From the NCBI GenBank assembly GCA_036250195.1, contig JAVHZZ010000006.1:72654869-72718868 (forward strand): 64,000 nt of DNA. Reading direction: 5' to 3'. The DNA is from Mixophyes australis (lineage: Eukaryota > Chordata > Amphibia > Anura > Limnodynastidae). The notes under the pieces were generated by a model. It made no database searches. It saw only the letters and a list, made by a program, of their open reading frames with translations, and was not told the DNA's origin. The position numbers and the translations under genes were made by a program. Shown in pieces: positions 10,501-23,900 of the stretch; the first letter of the stretch is position 1; each line of letters starts with the position of its first letter.

Positions 10501-13500
10501 ATCCACAAAATCCACATTCCCAAATTCATACGAATATTATTTATTTATAAAGCGCCCAAAAAGTATTACAGAGATGTAGAGGACCAACAGGCAAAGTACA
10601 GGACATTCTAGAAGCATAATGCTGAACATTAGACGGAACAGTCAAGGTACATAACAAGTGTGATAAAGCAATATACAAGGAGGTGGGAGCACGCAGACTA
10701 GAAGACAGATGGAGGGAATGCCCTGCTTGTGAGAGCTTACAATCTAGGGCAGTGGTTCCCAAACTTTCTCAGCTCGAGGCACCCTTAGGGGCACCATAAT
10801 TTTTCCAAGGCACCCCTAAGCAAAAATAATTACCGGTTAGTTCCGTTTTTTAAGTAGTTGGGTCAAAATGACGTAAAATGTATTTAGACCCATTCAGCAT
10901 CACATTGTGCCCCTTTATCATATCACTCTGTATCACCTTCGCCATCTCACACCCTGTGTCCCCCTCTTCGCCATCTCACACTCTATGTCACTCTTCATCA
11001 GCTCACACTCTGACCCCCCCTTCAGCGTCTCTCTCTGTCCCCCCCTTCAGTCACTCTCTGTCCCCCTTCAGCCTCTCTCTGTCCCCCCTTCAGCGTCTCT
11101 GTCCCCCCTTCAGTGTCTCTCAGTGCCCCCCTTCAGCGTCTCTGTGCCCCCCTTCAGCCTCTCTGTGCCCCCCTTCAGCCTCTCTGTGTCCCCCTTCAGC
11201 CTCTGTGTCCCCCTTCAGTCTCTCTGTGTCCCCCTTCAGCCTCTCTCTGTGTCCCCATTCAGTGTCTCTGTCCCCTTCAGCCTCTCTGTGTCCCCCTTCA
11301 GTGTCTCTCTGTCCCCTTCAGTGTCTCTGTCTCTCCCTTCAGTGTCTCTCTGTCCCCTTCAGCCTGTCTGTCTCCCTCTTCAGTGTCTCTCTGTCCCCTT
11401 CAGTGTCTCTCTGTCCCCTTCAGCCTCTCTGTGTCCCCCTTCAGCGTCTCTCTGTCCCCTTCAGCGTCTCTCTGTCCCCTTCAGCGTCTCATTGTCCCCC
11501 TTCAGCCTGTCTGTGTCTCCCTCAGTGCATCTCTGTCCCCTTCAGCCTGTCTGTGTCTCCCTTCAGTGCATCTCTGTCCCCTTCAGCCTGTCTGTGTCTC
11601 CCTTCAGTGTCTCTCTATCCCCCTTCAGCCTGTCTGTGTCTCCCTTCAGTGTCTTTCTGTCCCCCTTCAGCCTGTCTGTGTCTCCCTTCAGTGTCCCCCT
11701 TCAGCCTGTCTGTGTCTCCCTTCAGTGCCTCTCTGTCCCCTTCAGCCTCTCTGTGTCCCCCTTCAGCGTCTCTCTGTCCCCTTCAGCGTCTCTCTGTCCC
11801 CTTCAGAATCTCAGTGTCCCCCTTCAGTGTCTCAGTGTCCCCCTTTAGCCTGTCTGTGTCTCCCTTCAGTGCATCTCTGTCCCCTTCAGCCTGTCTGTGT
11901 CTCCCTTCAGTGTCTCTCTATCCCCCTTCAGCCTGTCTGTGTCTCCCTTCAGTGTCTCTCTAACCCCCTTTAGCCTGTCTGTGTCTCCCTTCAGTGTCTT
12001 TCTGTTCCCCTTCAGCCTGTCTGTGTCTCCCTTCAGTGTCTCTCTATCCCCCTTCAGCCTGTCTGTGTCTCCCTTCAGTGCCTCTCTGTCCCCTTCAGCC
12101 TCTCTGTGTCCCCCTTCAGCGTCTCTCTGTCCCCTTCAGCGTCTCTCTATCCCCTTCAGCGTCTCTCTATCCCCTTCAGCGTCTCTCTATCCCCTTCAGC
12201 GTCTGTGTTCCCCTTCAGTGTCTCTCTATCCCCCTTCAGCCTGTCTGTGTCTCCCTTCAGTGCCTCTCTGTCCCCTTCAGCCTCTCTGTGTCCCCCTTCA
12301 GCGTCTCTCTGTCCCCTTCAGCGTCTCTCTGTCCCCTTCAGCGTCTCTCTGTCCCCTTCAGCGTCTCTCTGTCCCCTTCAGCGTCTCAGTGTCCCCCTTC
12401 AGCCTGTCTGTGTCTCCCTTCAGTGCCTCTGTCCCCTTCAGCCTGTCTGTGTCTCCCTTCAGTGTCTCTCTATCCCCCTCAGCCTGTCTGTGTCTCCCTT
12501 CAGTGTCTTTCTGTCCCCCTTCAGCCTGTCTGTGTCTCCCTTCGGTGTCTCTCTAACCCCCTTCAGCCTGTCTGTGTCTCCCTTCAGTGCCTCTCTGTCC
12601 CCTTCAGCCTCTCTGTGTCCCCCTTCAGCGTCTCTCTGTCCCCTTCAGCGTCTCTCTGTCCCCTTCAGCGTCTCAGTGTCCCCCTTCAGTGTCTCAGTGC
12701 CCCCTTCAGCCTGTCTGTGTCTCCCTTCAGTGCCTCTCTGTCCCCTTCAGCCTGTCTGTGTCTCCCTTCAGTGTCTCTCTATCCCCCTTCAGCCTGTCTG
12801 TGTCTCCCTTCAGTGTCTTTCTGTCCCCCTTCAGCCTGTCTGTGTCTCCCTTCAGTGTCTCTCTATCCCCCTTCAGCCTGTCTGTGTCTCCCTTCAGTGT
12901 CTTTCTGTCCCCCTTCAGCGTCTCTCTGTCCCCTTCAGCGTCTCTCTGTCCCCTTCAGCGTCTCTCTGTCCCCTTCAGCGTCTCAGTGTCCCCCTTCAGT
13001 GTCTCAGTGCCCCCTTCAGCCTGTCTGTGTCTCCCTTCAGTGCCTCTCTGTCCCCTTCAGCCTGTCTGTGTCTCCCTTCAGTGTCTCTCTATCCCCCTTC
13101 AGCCTGTCTGTGTCTCCCTTCAGTGTCTTTCTGTCCCCCTTCAGGCTGCCTGTGTCTCCCTTCAGTGTCTCTCTATCCCCCTTCAGTCTGTCTGTGTCCC
13201 CCTTCAGCGTCTCTCTGTCCCCTTTAGCGTCTCTCTATCCCCTTCAGTGTCTCTCTGTCCCCTTCAGCGTCTCTCTGTCCCCTTCAGCGTCTCAGTGTCC
13301 CCCTTCAGTGTCTCAGTGTCCCCCTTCAGCCTGTCTGTGTCTCCCTTCAGTGCCTCTGTCCCCTTCAGCTTGTCTGTGTCTCCCTTCAGCGTCTCTCTGT
13401 CCCCTTCAGCGTCTCTCTGTCCCCTTCAGCGTCTCTCTGTCCCCCTTCAGTGTCTCAGTGTCCCCCTTCAGCCTGTCTGTGTCTCCCTTCAGTGCCTCTG

Positions 13501-16500
13501 TCCCCTTCAGCCTGTCTGTGTCTCCTTTCAGTGTCTTTCTGTCCCCCTTCAGCCTGTCTGTGTCTCCCTTCGGTGTCTCTCTAACCCCCTTCAGCCTGTC
13601 TGTGTCTCCCTTCAGTGTCTCTCTATCCCCCTTCAGCCTGTCTGTGTCTCCCTTCAGTGTCTTTCTGTCCCCCTTCAGCCTGTCTGTGTCTCCCTTCGGT
13701 GTCTCTCTAACCCCCTTCAGCCTGTCTGTGTCTCCCTTCAGTGTCTTTCTGTCCCCCTTCAGCCTGTCTGTGTCTCCCTTCAGTGTCTCTCTATCCCCCT
13801 TCAGCCTGTCTGTGTCTCCCTTCAGTGTCTCTCTATCCCCCTTCAGCCTGTCTGTGTCTCCCTTCAGTGCCTCTGTCCCCTTCAGCCTGTCTGTGTCTCC
13901 TTTCAGTGTCTTTCTGTCCCCCTTCAGCCTGTCTGTGTCTCCCTTCGGTGTCTCTCTAACCCCCTTCAGCCTGTCTGTGTCTCCCTTCAGTGTCTTTCTG
14001 TCCCCCTTCAGCCTGTCTGTGTCTCCCTTCAGTGTCTCTCTATCCCCCTTCAGCCTGTCTGTGTCTCCCTTCAGTGTCTTTCTGTCCCCCTTCAGCCTGT
14101 CTGTGTCTCCCTTCGGTGTCTCTCTAACCCCCTTCAGCCTGTCTGTGTCTCCCTTCAGTGTCTTTCTGTCCCCCTTCAGCCTGTCTGTGTCTCCCTTCAG
14201 TGTCTCTCTATCCCCCTTCAGCCTGTCTGTGTCTCCCTTCAGTGTCTCTCTATCCCCCTTCAGCCTGTCTGTGTCTCCCTTCAGTGCCTCTCTGTCCCCT
14301 TCAGCGTCTCTCTGTCCCCTTCAGCGTCTCAGTGTCCCCCTTCAGTGTCTCAGTGCCCCCTTCAGCCTGTCTGTGTCTCCCTTCAGTGCCTCTCTGTCCC
14401 CTTCAGCCTGTCTGTGTCTCCCTTCAGTGTCTCTCTATCCCCCTTCAGCCTGTCTGTGTCTCCCTTCAGTGTCTCTCTATCCCCCTTCAGCCTGTCTGTG
14501 TCTCCCTTCAGTGTCTCTCTAACCCCTTTCAGCCTATCTGTGTCTCCCTTCAGTGCCTCTCTGTCCCCTTCAGCCTGTCTGTGTCTCCCTTCAGTGTCTC
14601 TCTATCCCCCTTCAGCCTGTCTCTCAGTGCCCTCCTTCACTTCCTTTACTTACCTTCTTCCCTGACGTCTTCTCTGCTGCAGCTCCTCACTGAGGCTGCC
14701 GGACATGATGACGTCACGCCCGGCAGTCAGTGAGGAGGAGGATCCGGCGCTGGATGATGGATACGTTTTTTTTTCTTGTTTTTTTCTAGGGCGATCGCGG
14801 CACCCCTGTGACAGCGCCGCGACACCCCAGGGAGCCGCGGCACACAGTTTGGGAACCGCCGATCTAGGGCATACATGCCCCGCCCCCACTATAAAAAACC
14901 GAAATTCACAGCATTGAATGGAGGGGGGTGAGCTTAATGATACAATTAAGCCCCGCACCCTCTATTCACTGCCGTGAATTTCGGCAAATGCGGGAGCTTT
15001 GCCTACTCTTCCGAGTGTCTGTGAGGACTCCCTGAAATTCAGGAGCCTCCCGGGAATTCCAGGAGTGTAGGCATGTATGATCTAGGGCAGACCTGGCCAA
15101 CCTGTGGCTCTCCAGATGTTTTGAAACTACAAGTCCCAACATGCCCTGCCAGCTATTGACTGGCTTTCTACTGGCAAAGCATGCTGGGGCTTGTAGTTTT
15201 ACAACACTTGGAGAGCCACCGGTTGGCCAGACCTGGTATAGGGGGAAAATATCAAATCCCTCTACAAAAGATACTGAGACATACTGAACTGGCTCCAAAC
15301 CCTAATTTGAACATTTTAATTAAGACAACAGGGAGCCTAGATTATACAATACTATTTGTAAATGTAGCTCCTGGAAGTGGTAACTCTGGAGTTCATTTAC
15401 AAATGCAGAGACTCAAAGTTTCATCACGTGCATATACACTCTGCGTCCACCATGAGCATACACAATACTCCTACAATGTCGCTGCTCAGTGATGCTCACT
15501 GCGACATTTATAGACTAGTCGTTTTTGATAAAAAAATAAGCAAAAATAAAAGCATCCATTGAATATACTGCCTACTATGACTTTTGGATTGTCTCCTTAA
15601 TTACAACTTTTTCTTTTGCAAGGTACATTTGACTACAGTCAGAGCAGCAGTTTCTCTATCCTTCATCTTGAGCAGCGTGTTCCCAGTTACTGGGCGGGGA
15701 TAGAAAAACTTGTAGTCATAACATCATCAGAATGCTCACAGAAGCACAGATTATTTCATGGGAGGAGTAAACTGATCTTGAGGGAGGCAGTGGCCTGTAC
15801 ACCCATGTGATTATGTTACTGAGGACAAGGCTGCATGTGACAGGTAAATTGTCATGATGTGAGGAGAGGAATGGAGGTAAACAGGAAACCACAGATAGGA
15901 GTTAGAGAGTTAGTGCTTTGCAGAATGCACAATTTTCAACCCTGTAAGTTCATTAAAATATATCATCCTGCTCTCCACTCTATCTTTCCGACCTCTAGCG
16001 ACAGATGTTGGAGAGGGTGCGGTCTGCGAGGTACCCTGTTGCACGTTTGGTGGTGTTGCCCTAAATTACGACCTTATTGGCAACAAATTCATAATCTCAT
16101 CAATGATATTTCACAGGTTGATATGCCCAAGTCCCCCCTATACTCGCTTCTTCCTAGACAGCTCCCGGGCACTAGTCGCTCCACGCAAAAACTTATCAAT
16201 CACATATTAAATGCCTCTAAATGTTTAATTGCTGCTCTATGGAAAAACACCTCTCCCCCCTTGCTCTCAGCCACTATCAATAAAGTTTGGTCAATCTATA
16301 GGATGGAAAGCATCACAGCTCTCCTCAAAGACAAACCAGTGAATTTCAAGAACACATGGTCTTCCTGGACGAACTACTATGATGCTGAACCTCCCTTGAC
16401 AACCGTTTGACAAGTCTCTGTTGTTTTGATACGTTCCCCCGTCAGGTTTAAGAAGGATCACTACGCTTGTAAGTCTTAGAAACATCCTAAATTAATTTGA

Positions 16501-17885
16501 TCTCCAAACAACCATACGGGTTAAGGCTCCTCTTCCCTATAATCTGATGCATAAAACGTTGAGTAGAATATTTCCCTGTTCCCCTTCCCATCCCTAAAAT
16601 CTTTCCTTCCCCCATTGTTCGTCTCCCCCCTCCCTCTGAAAAATAAAAACAAACAACATTTTTCTCTTTCCTGAATAACATACCGGATTCTAGATAATTT
16701 AGCTAAGTCTTACTTACTATTGTGTGTAAACATTTTGGAATTTCAGATGTATACTGTATGTTTATACATTTTCTTGTTATGTTTCAATTTCATTGTTTTG
16801 TTTTGAAAAAACCCTAATAAAAACTATTTAAAAAAATAAATAAAAAATATCATCCTGCTAACTAAAATATAAGTATTACTGGTCAGCAAAAGAGTGTGTC
16901 AAATATAGGTTTGATGCCCCTTTGCTTTGAATCACAAGGAGCAATTTGTTGGCAGATATGTTAGCAATGCGTAAGTTCATTAGTGACTGCTCCAAGGGGT
17001 CAGGAAAAATATAATCTGGCATTTTACTGCAGCTACTCAACATTCTATATACAACATGCATGATGTGCTCATTTCTGACCACCTGCTCCTATCCAATGTG
17101 CCCATATAGAAGAGCACAACTTTGCAGAAATAAGGGGATAATATCACATTTGTAAAGTATTCTGAGTCCTCCACATTAAAGTCTCAATCTGGCGTTTAGT
17201 TTTATTCACTCTCCCAGAATATCCAGGAGACTCCCGAATTCCGGATAAATCTCCTGGACTCCCAGGAGAGTTGGCCATTCTCCAGCATCCTGCCCACTTC
17301 CTCCTTGGTGTGATTTAACGTGAATCACATAATTTTGGCCCCAGCATGGTAGCGGCATTGTGTTGTGGGGGTAGTGCCAAAATGATGCAATTTGCGGAGT
17401 ACCGCCCCCCTCCGCAGTTGTACTTCGCACCCCCTTCCGAGAGATCCAATTAAAAAGTATGATTTTAGTATGGAACTTCATTTGCTTGAACTGTAGAAGG
17501 GGCACAAACCATCATAATGAAAAAGTCTGCTGTGTCCTTAATACACAGAATACTAATATCCATGATCTTGAGATAGTACTCCCAGCATATGTTACACTGT
17601 TTTCCAGCAACATCAGTTACTAAGCTATAGACTAACGGTCCATGGATGCCGTTTCCCTGGCAAGGCTTATTGATTAAGATTTATGGGTCTGGGTAATGGA
17701 AACTGCACTATAAGATAACATTGATGGCACTCCTACAGAACTCTTTGTACGAACATAGATATTAATTTGCTTACTTGTGGTCCCCATAATGGGGATGATT
17801 TAGAGTTGGGACTATAGCCAGCCACCAGAAGTAAAAAAACATTTGGCGCTTTAGGAGATCAAATGTAAAATGCACAATCTGATTT

Positions 17886-17926
<41 letters not shown>

Positions 17927-20900
17927 GGGGGGACTTAACACAACTCTAAACTGCAGCATATAAATAAAGCTAGGTCAGTATGTGTGTGCAGCATGGAAAA
18001 TTGCCCTGCATGCATAAAAAGTTCGTATTTGCACCCCTTGTAGTGTACCATGGTTTGCTCCGTGGTGTGGAAGGTGCCACAATTTTCCAATGCTGAAAGC
18101 GCTAGTGTTGTCTTACTCTTACTGTTTACATTTTTCTTCAATCCTCTCTCCCTCAGTATTTCCTTACCTGTCATACTTCTGAAATAGTATTAGTGTATTG
18201 TTCTATTGTTTTTAGTACGCAATTACAATATTTATACTAAATACTGCTGTATTTTTTGCAATGTATCTTCAAGTTGTCTAGCTGAATTTGAAAGGTTTAA
18301 ATGCATCAGCAAAGGGTACTGAGCTAAGAAGGGGACTAATGTTCCTTCTGCAGGGGAGGGGGAGATTTAATTTGGAGCGATATCCAGCTGTGCACATTGC
18401 TGCCTATTATGTTAAGGATCTCCGCTCAGCGCACCTCTATGGGGACTGTTCTTTAGACACATCACGCTCCCCTAAATAGTCTGGAGAGGGGCACAGGGTA
18501 TTGGGAAAATGAACGAATGCTCTTGGAGATATAGCACATAACATGGAGAAGTATACCAAGTCTCATATGTGCTATCTATGTAACAAAAACGAAAAAACTA
18601 ATATTATAGGAATAATACACCACCTCCCGATAAATGTAAGCAGTCTGTAATTTTAATAAATACATTATAGTTCTTGCCATAATTAATATTAGATATGCTT
18701 ACAAAAGTGCAATCTCCATGAAAATGAAATTATTGATGTTGGGATAAGTGAAATAAGGGACACCCTTGGCATCGGTCATGCAGTGTTGTCCCTGAGTGAG
18801 TAAGTGATCATGTTTCTGCTGTACATACCTTCAAGGCCATAACTGAAGCTCTATCGATAATGCTAATTCGTGCCAAAGTGCCCTCTTCCAGCTCTCGGAG
18901 GTAGAGTTCATACAGGTCCTCCAGGTGGTGCGGTACAGTCAGGTTGTGATCTGTAAATGATTCATTCACGCATCATACATGGAGACATTAAGCAGAGAAA
19001 CTCAACCCACTAAGGACATATGAAAAATGGCCATGGTCTTGATTGTGTAGAGACCACCCACATACCACCTACAGTTTCTCCTTTGTCATGCCTGAAGGAC
19101 TTCATTGCATCATGTACTCAACATTATTGAATTATATGTCTCAGCAGAGGACAAGTGTAGTATACTCAGCTGAAGGCAGGAGGACATGGTTTCCCCTAGG
19201 AACAAGGCTCAAGCCAGTAAGAGCAGTGAATGACTCACAGGTGCCTGGCAATATGTAACTTGAAAATTAAACAAGGTAAGGGGCTTTGTATTTGGAGAAC
19301 AGATGCTTGTGTCCTAAAGAGTATATTGTTACAAACGACATTCACATTTAATTTCATAGCCTTTTCTTTCAAATCTGACACACAAACGCAATACTACAAA
19401 TTATCATCCTTCCCTTCTTAACCCTTTTGTTCGCTCTCTTTAACCTACTACAATTTTGCCTCCTCTCAAACACCCTTCACCCTCATTCAGGTATTATCCA
19501 CCCTGGTGATTACGTGTACCAGTGATAATCCGCCTCTGCTGCTTGATGATCTCATCACAGAGACAGCGATGTTGCTCAAATTTCTGCACCATGTAGTTCT
19601 TCTGTCGGATCATGTTGTCCTTCAGCAAGGCGTGGGATTGCATCTCAGTATTTTCAATCTCCAGTTCATGCACTTTACATAGAAGGCTTAAGACTTCCCT
19701 CTGCTCTTCTGAGCTGATTCGTTTTGGTAAAATCTCTTCCAGCCTCCGTGCTCGTTGCCGGATTTCCTTAAATCGCTTCTCCAATTCCAGCTAAAAATAA
19801 GAACAAGACATGATGAAAGTAGTGAGATCCATAATATCACGTGGCAATGCACTGTGTATTCTTTCCATTATTGCATATTTACTGGTCATTATAAGATAGA
19901 GTTTATTTTTTAAGGTGCATCTGCTTAGGATTAGACTTAATCTCCTGCATGTCTGTGTGTAGCCAGTTTCGAAGAGGGTGAAGCCAGAACCACCACTACC
20001 CAATCAGATAAGAATGTTCATAGCAACAGAGTTTTTCAGGAGATGAGATGAGTCTGTTGATCATGTGGAAGGCAGTGACCTGTCCACTTCTGTGATTGTT
20101 TTAATGACAGGGCCAGGGCCGGACTGGCCATCTGGCACTTCTGGCAAATGCCAGAAGGGCCGATGGCCAGATGGGCCGGTTGCTAGCTGGCCGGCCCCAT
20201 CGCTCAGCACACAGACTGTCATGCCAGAATTCAGCATGACAGTCTGTGTGCTGAGCAGTGGGGTCGGCACTACACTTACTTCCTGGTGTGGTCGCTCCTC
20301 CCCTCTCTTCTATGAATGGCTCTGGAGATGTCACATGGGACGAGCACCATGTGATAGGTGCCGTCCCATGTTTTAGGAGAGACTGTACAGCGTGCTGCGG
20401 AGCGCACAAGGCAAGAGGGAGGGGGTAGTTTGTGTGACAGGGGAGCTATATGTGTGACAGGGGAGCTATATGTGTGACAGGGGAGCTATATGTGTGACAG
20501 GGGAGCTATATGTATGACAGGGGAGCTATATGTGTGACAGGAGAGCTATATGTGGACAGGAGAGCTATATGTGGACAGGAGAGCTATATGTGGACAGGAG
20601 AGCTATATGTGGACAGGGGAACTATATGTGGACAGGGGAGCTATATGTGGACAGGGGAGCTATATGTGTGACAGGGGAGCTATATGTGTGACAGGGGAGC
20701 TATATGTGGACAGGGGATCTATATGTGTGACAGGGGAGCTATATGTGGACAGGGGAGCTATATGTGTGACAGGGGAGCTATATGTGTGACAGGGAAGCTA
20801 TATGTGGACAGGGGAGCTATATGTGTGACAGGGGAGCTATATGTGGACAGGGGAGCTATATGTGGACAGGGGAGCTATATGTGGACAGGAGAGCTATATG

Positions 20901-23900
20901 TGGACAGGGGAGCTATATGTGGACAGGGGAGCTATATGTGGACAGGGGAGCTATATGTATGACAGGGGAGCTATATGTGTGACAGGAGAGCTATATGTGG
21001 ACAGGAGAGCTATATGTGGACAGGGGAGCTATATGTGGACAGGAGAGCTATATGTGGACAGGGGAGCTATATGTGGACAGGGGAGCTATATGTGGACAGG
21101 GGAGCTATATGTATGACAGGGGAGCTATATGTATGACAGGAGAGCTATATGTGGACAGGAGAGCTATATGTGGACAGGAGAGCTATATGTGGACAGGGGA
21201 GCTATATGTGGACAGGGGAGCTATATGTGGACAGGGGAGCTATATGTGTGACAGGGGAGCTATATGTATGACAGGGGAGCTATATGTGTGACAGGAGAGC
21301 TATATGTGGACAGGGGAGCTATATGTGGACAGGGGAGCTATATGTGGACAGGGGAGCTATATGTATGACAGGGGAGCTATATGTGTGACAGGAGAGCTAT
21401 ATGTGGACAGGAGAGCTATATGTGGACAGGAGAGCTATATGTGGACAGGGGAGCTATATGTGGACAGGGGAGCTATATGTGGACAGGGGAGCTATATGTG
21501 TGACAGGGGAGCTATATGTGGACAGGGGAGCTATATGTGTGACAGGGGAGCTATATGTGTGACAGGGAAGCTATATGTGGACAGGGGAGCTATATGTGTG
21601 ACAGGGGAGCTATATGTGGACAGGGGAGCTATATGTGGACAGGGGAGCTATATGTGGACAGGGGAGCTATATGTGGACAGGGGAGCTATATGTGTGACAG
21701 GGGAGCTATATGTGAACAGGGAAGCTATATGTGGACAGGGGAGCTATATGTGTGACAGGGGAGCTATATGTGTGACAGGGGAGCTATATGTGTGACAGGG
21801 TATCTATTTATTTGTGTGACAGGGTATCTATTTATTTGTGTGACAGGGTATCTATTTATTTGTGTGACAGGGTATCTATCTATTTGTGTGACAGGGTATG
21901 ATTATAGTGTAACAAAAAATAACACAGAATTTACTGACAGGCGCCAATAAAAATGGGATCGACAAAGTTAAAAAATATATAAATCAAGCTCTGAATGACA
22001 ATGAATACAAATTACCCAAAAAATAACCCCCAAAAAAAATATCCAAAGAATGACCTTTATGATTATAGTGTGTATGTGTGTAACAGTATAACTATAGTAT
22101 GTGTGTGTGTGTGACAGGTTATGATTATAGTGTGTATGTGTGTAACAGTATAACTATAGTATGTGTGTGTGGGCCGGTGTATGACCATAATGTGTGTATG
22201 GGTAGCTCTTAATATAATGTGGGAGGTAGGCTGTTAATCTAATAGGGAATTGCAGGTGGGGGCTAATTATTGGATGCTATTCTATTTGTGGGGTGAAGAT
22301 GGGGGCAATTTAATAGTGGGGCATATCAATTTCAGATGGGGTGATTGGATTTTTAATTTAATGCTGGGGTGCTTTGGAGAGAGGGAAATAGTTTTATTTA
22401 TTAAATGGGAATACTATTTAATGTCAGGGCTAGTTGGAGGGAAATAGATGTATTTATCAAATGTGAATACTAGTACTTTAATGTTGTGGTTGCAGTGAGG
22501 CCTAATTTTAAAACATGGATGCTATATTGATTTAACACCAGGGCTAAATTTCATCTGCTCATTTTTTTCTCCAAATAGGGCATCCAACATTCCAGGATCC
22601 AGACAAGCAGCAACTGATCTAAAGACACCAGCAGCCACAAGTGGTGACCATGACAAGACAGGTAGGAGAGACCAGGACAGTCTGCCAACTGTTCTGAATT
22701 TGATGGGTGACTGTCCCACTTAGTCAGGATTTGGTCTGACTACAAGGACAGTTGGGAGATATGCCCTGCTTCACACTGTACTGCTTGTTAAGGCAGAACT
22801 GCGTGCACCTAACAGTAGTGCACACTGTATTGCCTTTGTATTTGTCAAAAATTTGTCTAATAGCCAAATTGCATCATAGGAGCCCCCCTGACTTAAGTGC
22901 CCGGGCCCCCCGAGCCTTAATCCAGTTGGTCAGCAGGAGGATCTGTGCTCCGTCCCGGACAGGGCACAGCCTGCAGAGCAAGCAGCGGAGCTCTAAGTCT
23001 CACGAGATATATTAATCTCATGAGACTAAGAGCTTCCCTGCTCACTCTACAGGAATGTCAGCAGCATCAGAAGCATAGATAAGTACAGTGGGCTGGGGGT
23101 GTCATAATGTATCTGGGGGGGTGGCGTAATGTGGATGGGGAGGGTCTGATAAATGTAATGTTTTATTATAATGTATGTATCAACGCACCATTTTGACCAC
23201 GCCCCCAACATAATGTAGCTACGCCTTTGGCGGCACCGCCACTGCACTGCGGCACACATTTTTTTTTCCAGCTTATCAACAGAGGTGGGCCTGTGTGCTT
23301 TAAATGCCAGGGCTGATTTTTAGTCCCAGTCCGGCCCTGGACAGGGCTGCAAGGGGGCGAATGGAAGTAAGTAGATAGCCACAGACTGAGAGTTAGTTAC
23401 TGGAAGGAGCAGAGTTCCCCAACAGCACAGATTAGTGATGTCACTCTTCTGTCAAAATTATGTGGTAATATCGTGGTGACTAATGCACCTCTATATGAAA
23501 CGACCTTCATACATCCAACTTGTTGCATCCTATGACCGCACACTTAGGCCAATGCAGTCATCATGCATCAGGGTTTACTCGCCTGTTAAAAAATTACATC
23601 TGTTCCAGTCAGATTTTGCCTTAGTAGTAGGAATTTCTAATTCATCTAAATAATATTACACAGGGTTCATATTCTCCTTAATATGAATAATATGAATCGG
23701 CACTTTTCATTACTTAAAAATGTAAAAGCGTCATTCTCCTATTGCTACCTTTTGACGGCGCAGTTTGTTCTGGTCTCCGACCAATGCGTGGATGTTCTCT
23801 CTGGCTGTGGTCACTTCTGGGGGCTCCATGGTGTCAGATTGGTCATCTCCAGTGTCCGAATCCTTCTCGCTATCGTCTTTGCCATATGATTCTTTCCTCA

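Larger units (their letters stand above)
10358..18828. other. Intron between exons 15 and 14, dominated by a VNTR-bearing hAT element
   Basis: Holds the LINE-type fragment at 10535-10749, three serial elements to 15243, an L1 fragment (15973-16846), a MITE (17201-17461) and a TG run (17889-17924). A decayed piece of the TTGCACCCCTTG MITE family lies near 18025-18060. 15244-15972, 16860-17192 and 18081-18828 show nothing further. Confidence 0.7.
20114..23339. mobile_element. 3.2-kb hAT-like element with an internal minisatellite
   Basis: Left end CAGGGCCGGACTGG, right end CCCAGTCCGGCCCTG, inverted repeats; perfect 8-bp target duplication GACAGGGC at 20106-20113 and 23340-23347. The interior has a perfect-arm hairpin at 20202-20256, the array at 20424-21900, related GTGTGTAACAGTATAACTAT repeats to about 22200, and GC-rich right-hand sequence around 22880-23000. 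No transposase frame. Confidence 0.92.
19791..23748. other. Intron between exons 13 and 12
   Basis: Mostly the 3.2-kb hAT-like element at 20114-23339. 19791-20113 and 23340-23748 show no recognised feature. Confidence 0.7.

Noticed and set aside
11994..14665. Very long plus-strand open frames (up to more than 800 codons) rich in Ser, Pro, Leu and Cys
   Set aside because: They lie wholly within the 21/42-bp array, in several overlapping frames at once. The unit length is divisible by three, so stops are absent by periodicity and not by selection.
15859..16410. 183-codon plus-strand frame as a host gene
   Set aside because: It is the L1 ORF2 tail fused by chance to upstream intron sequence. 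The insertion begins at 15973 after a 13-bp target duplication.
20550..21950. Repeat-peptide frames across the 19/20-bp array
   Set aside because: Frames shift with the mixture of unit lengths and overlap each other. The array is inside a transposon.
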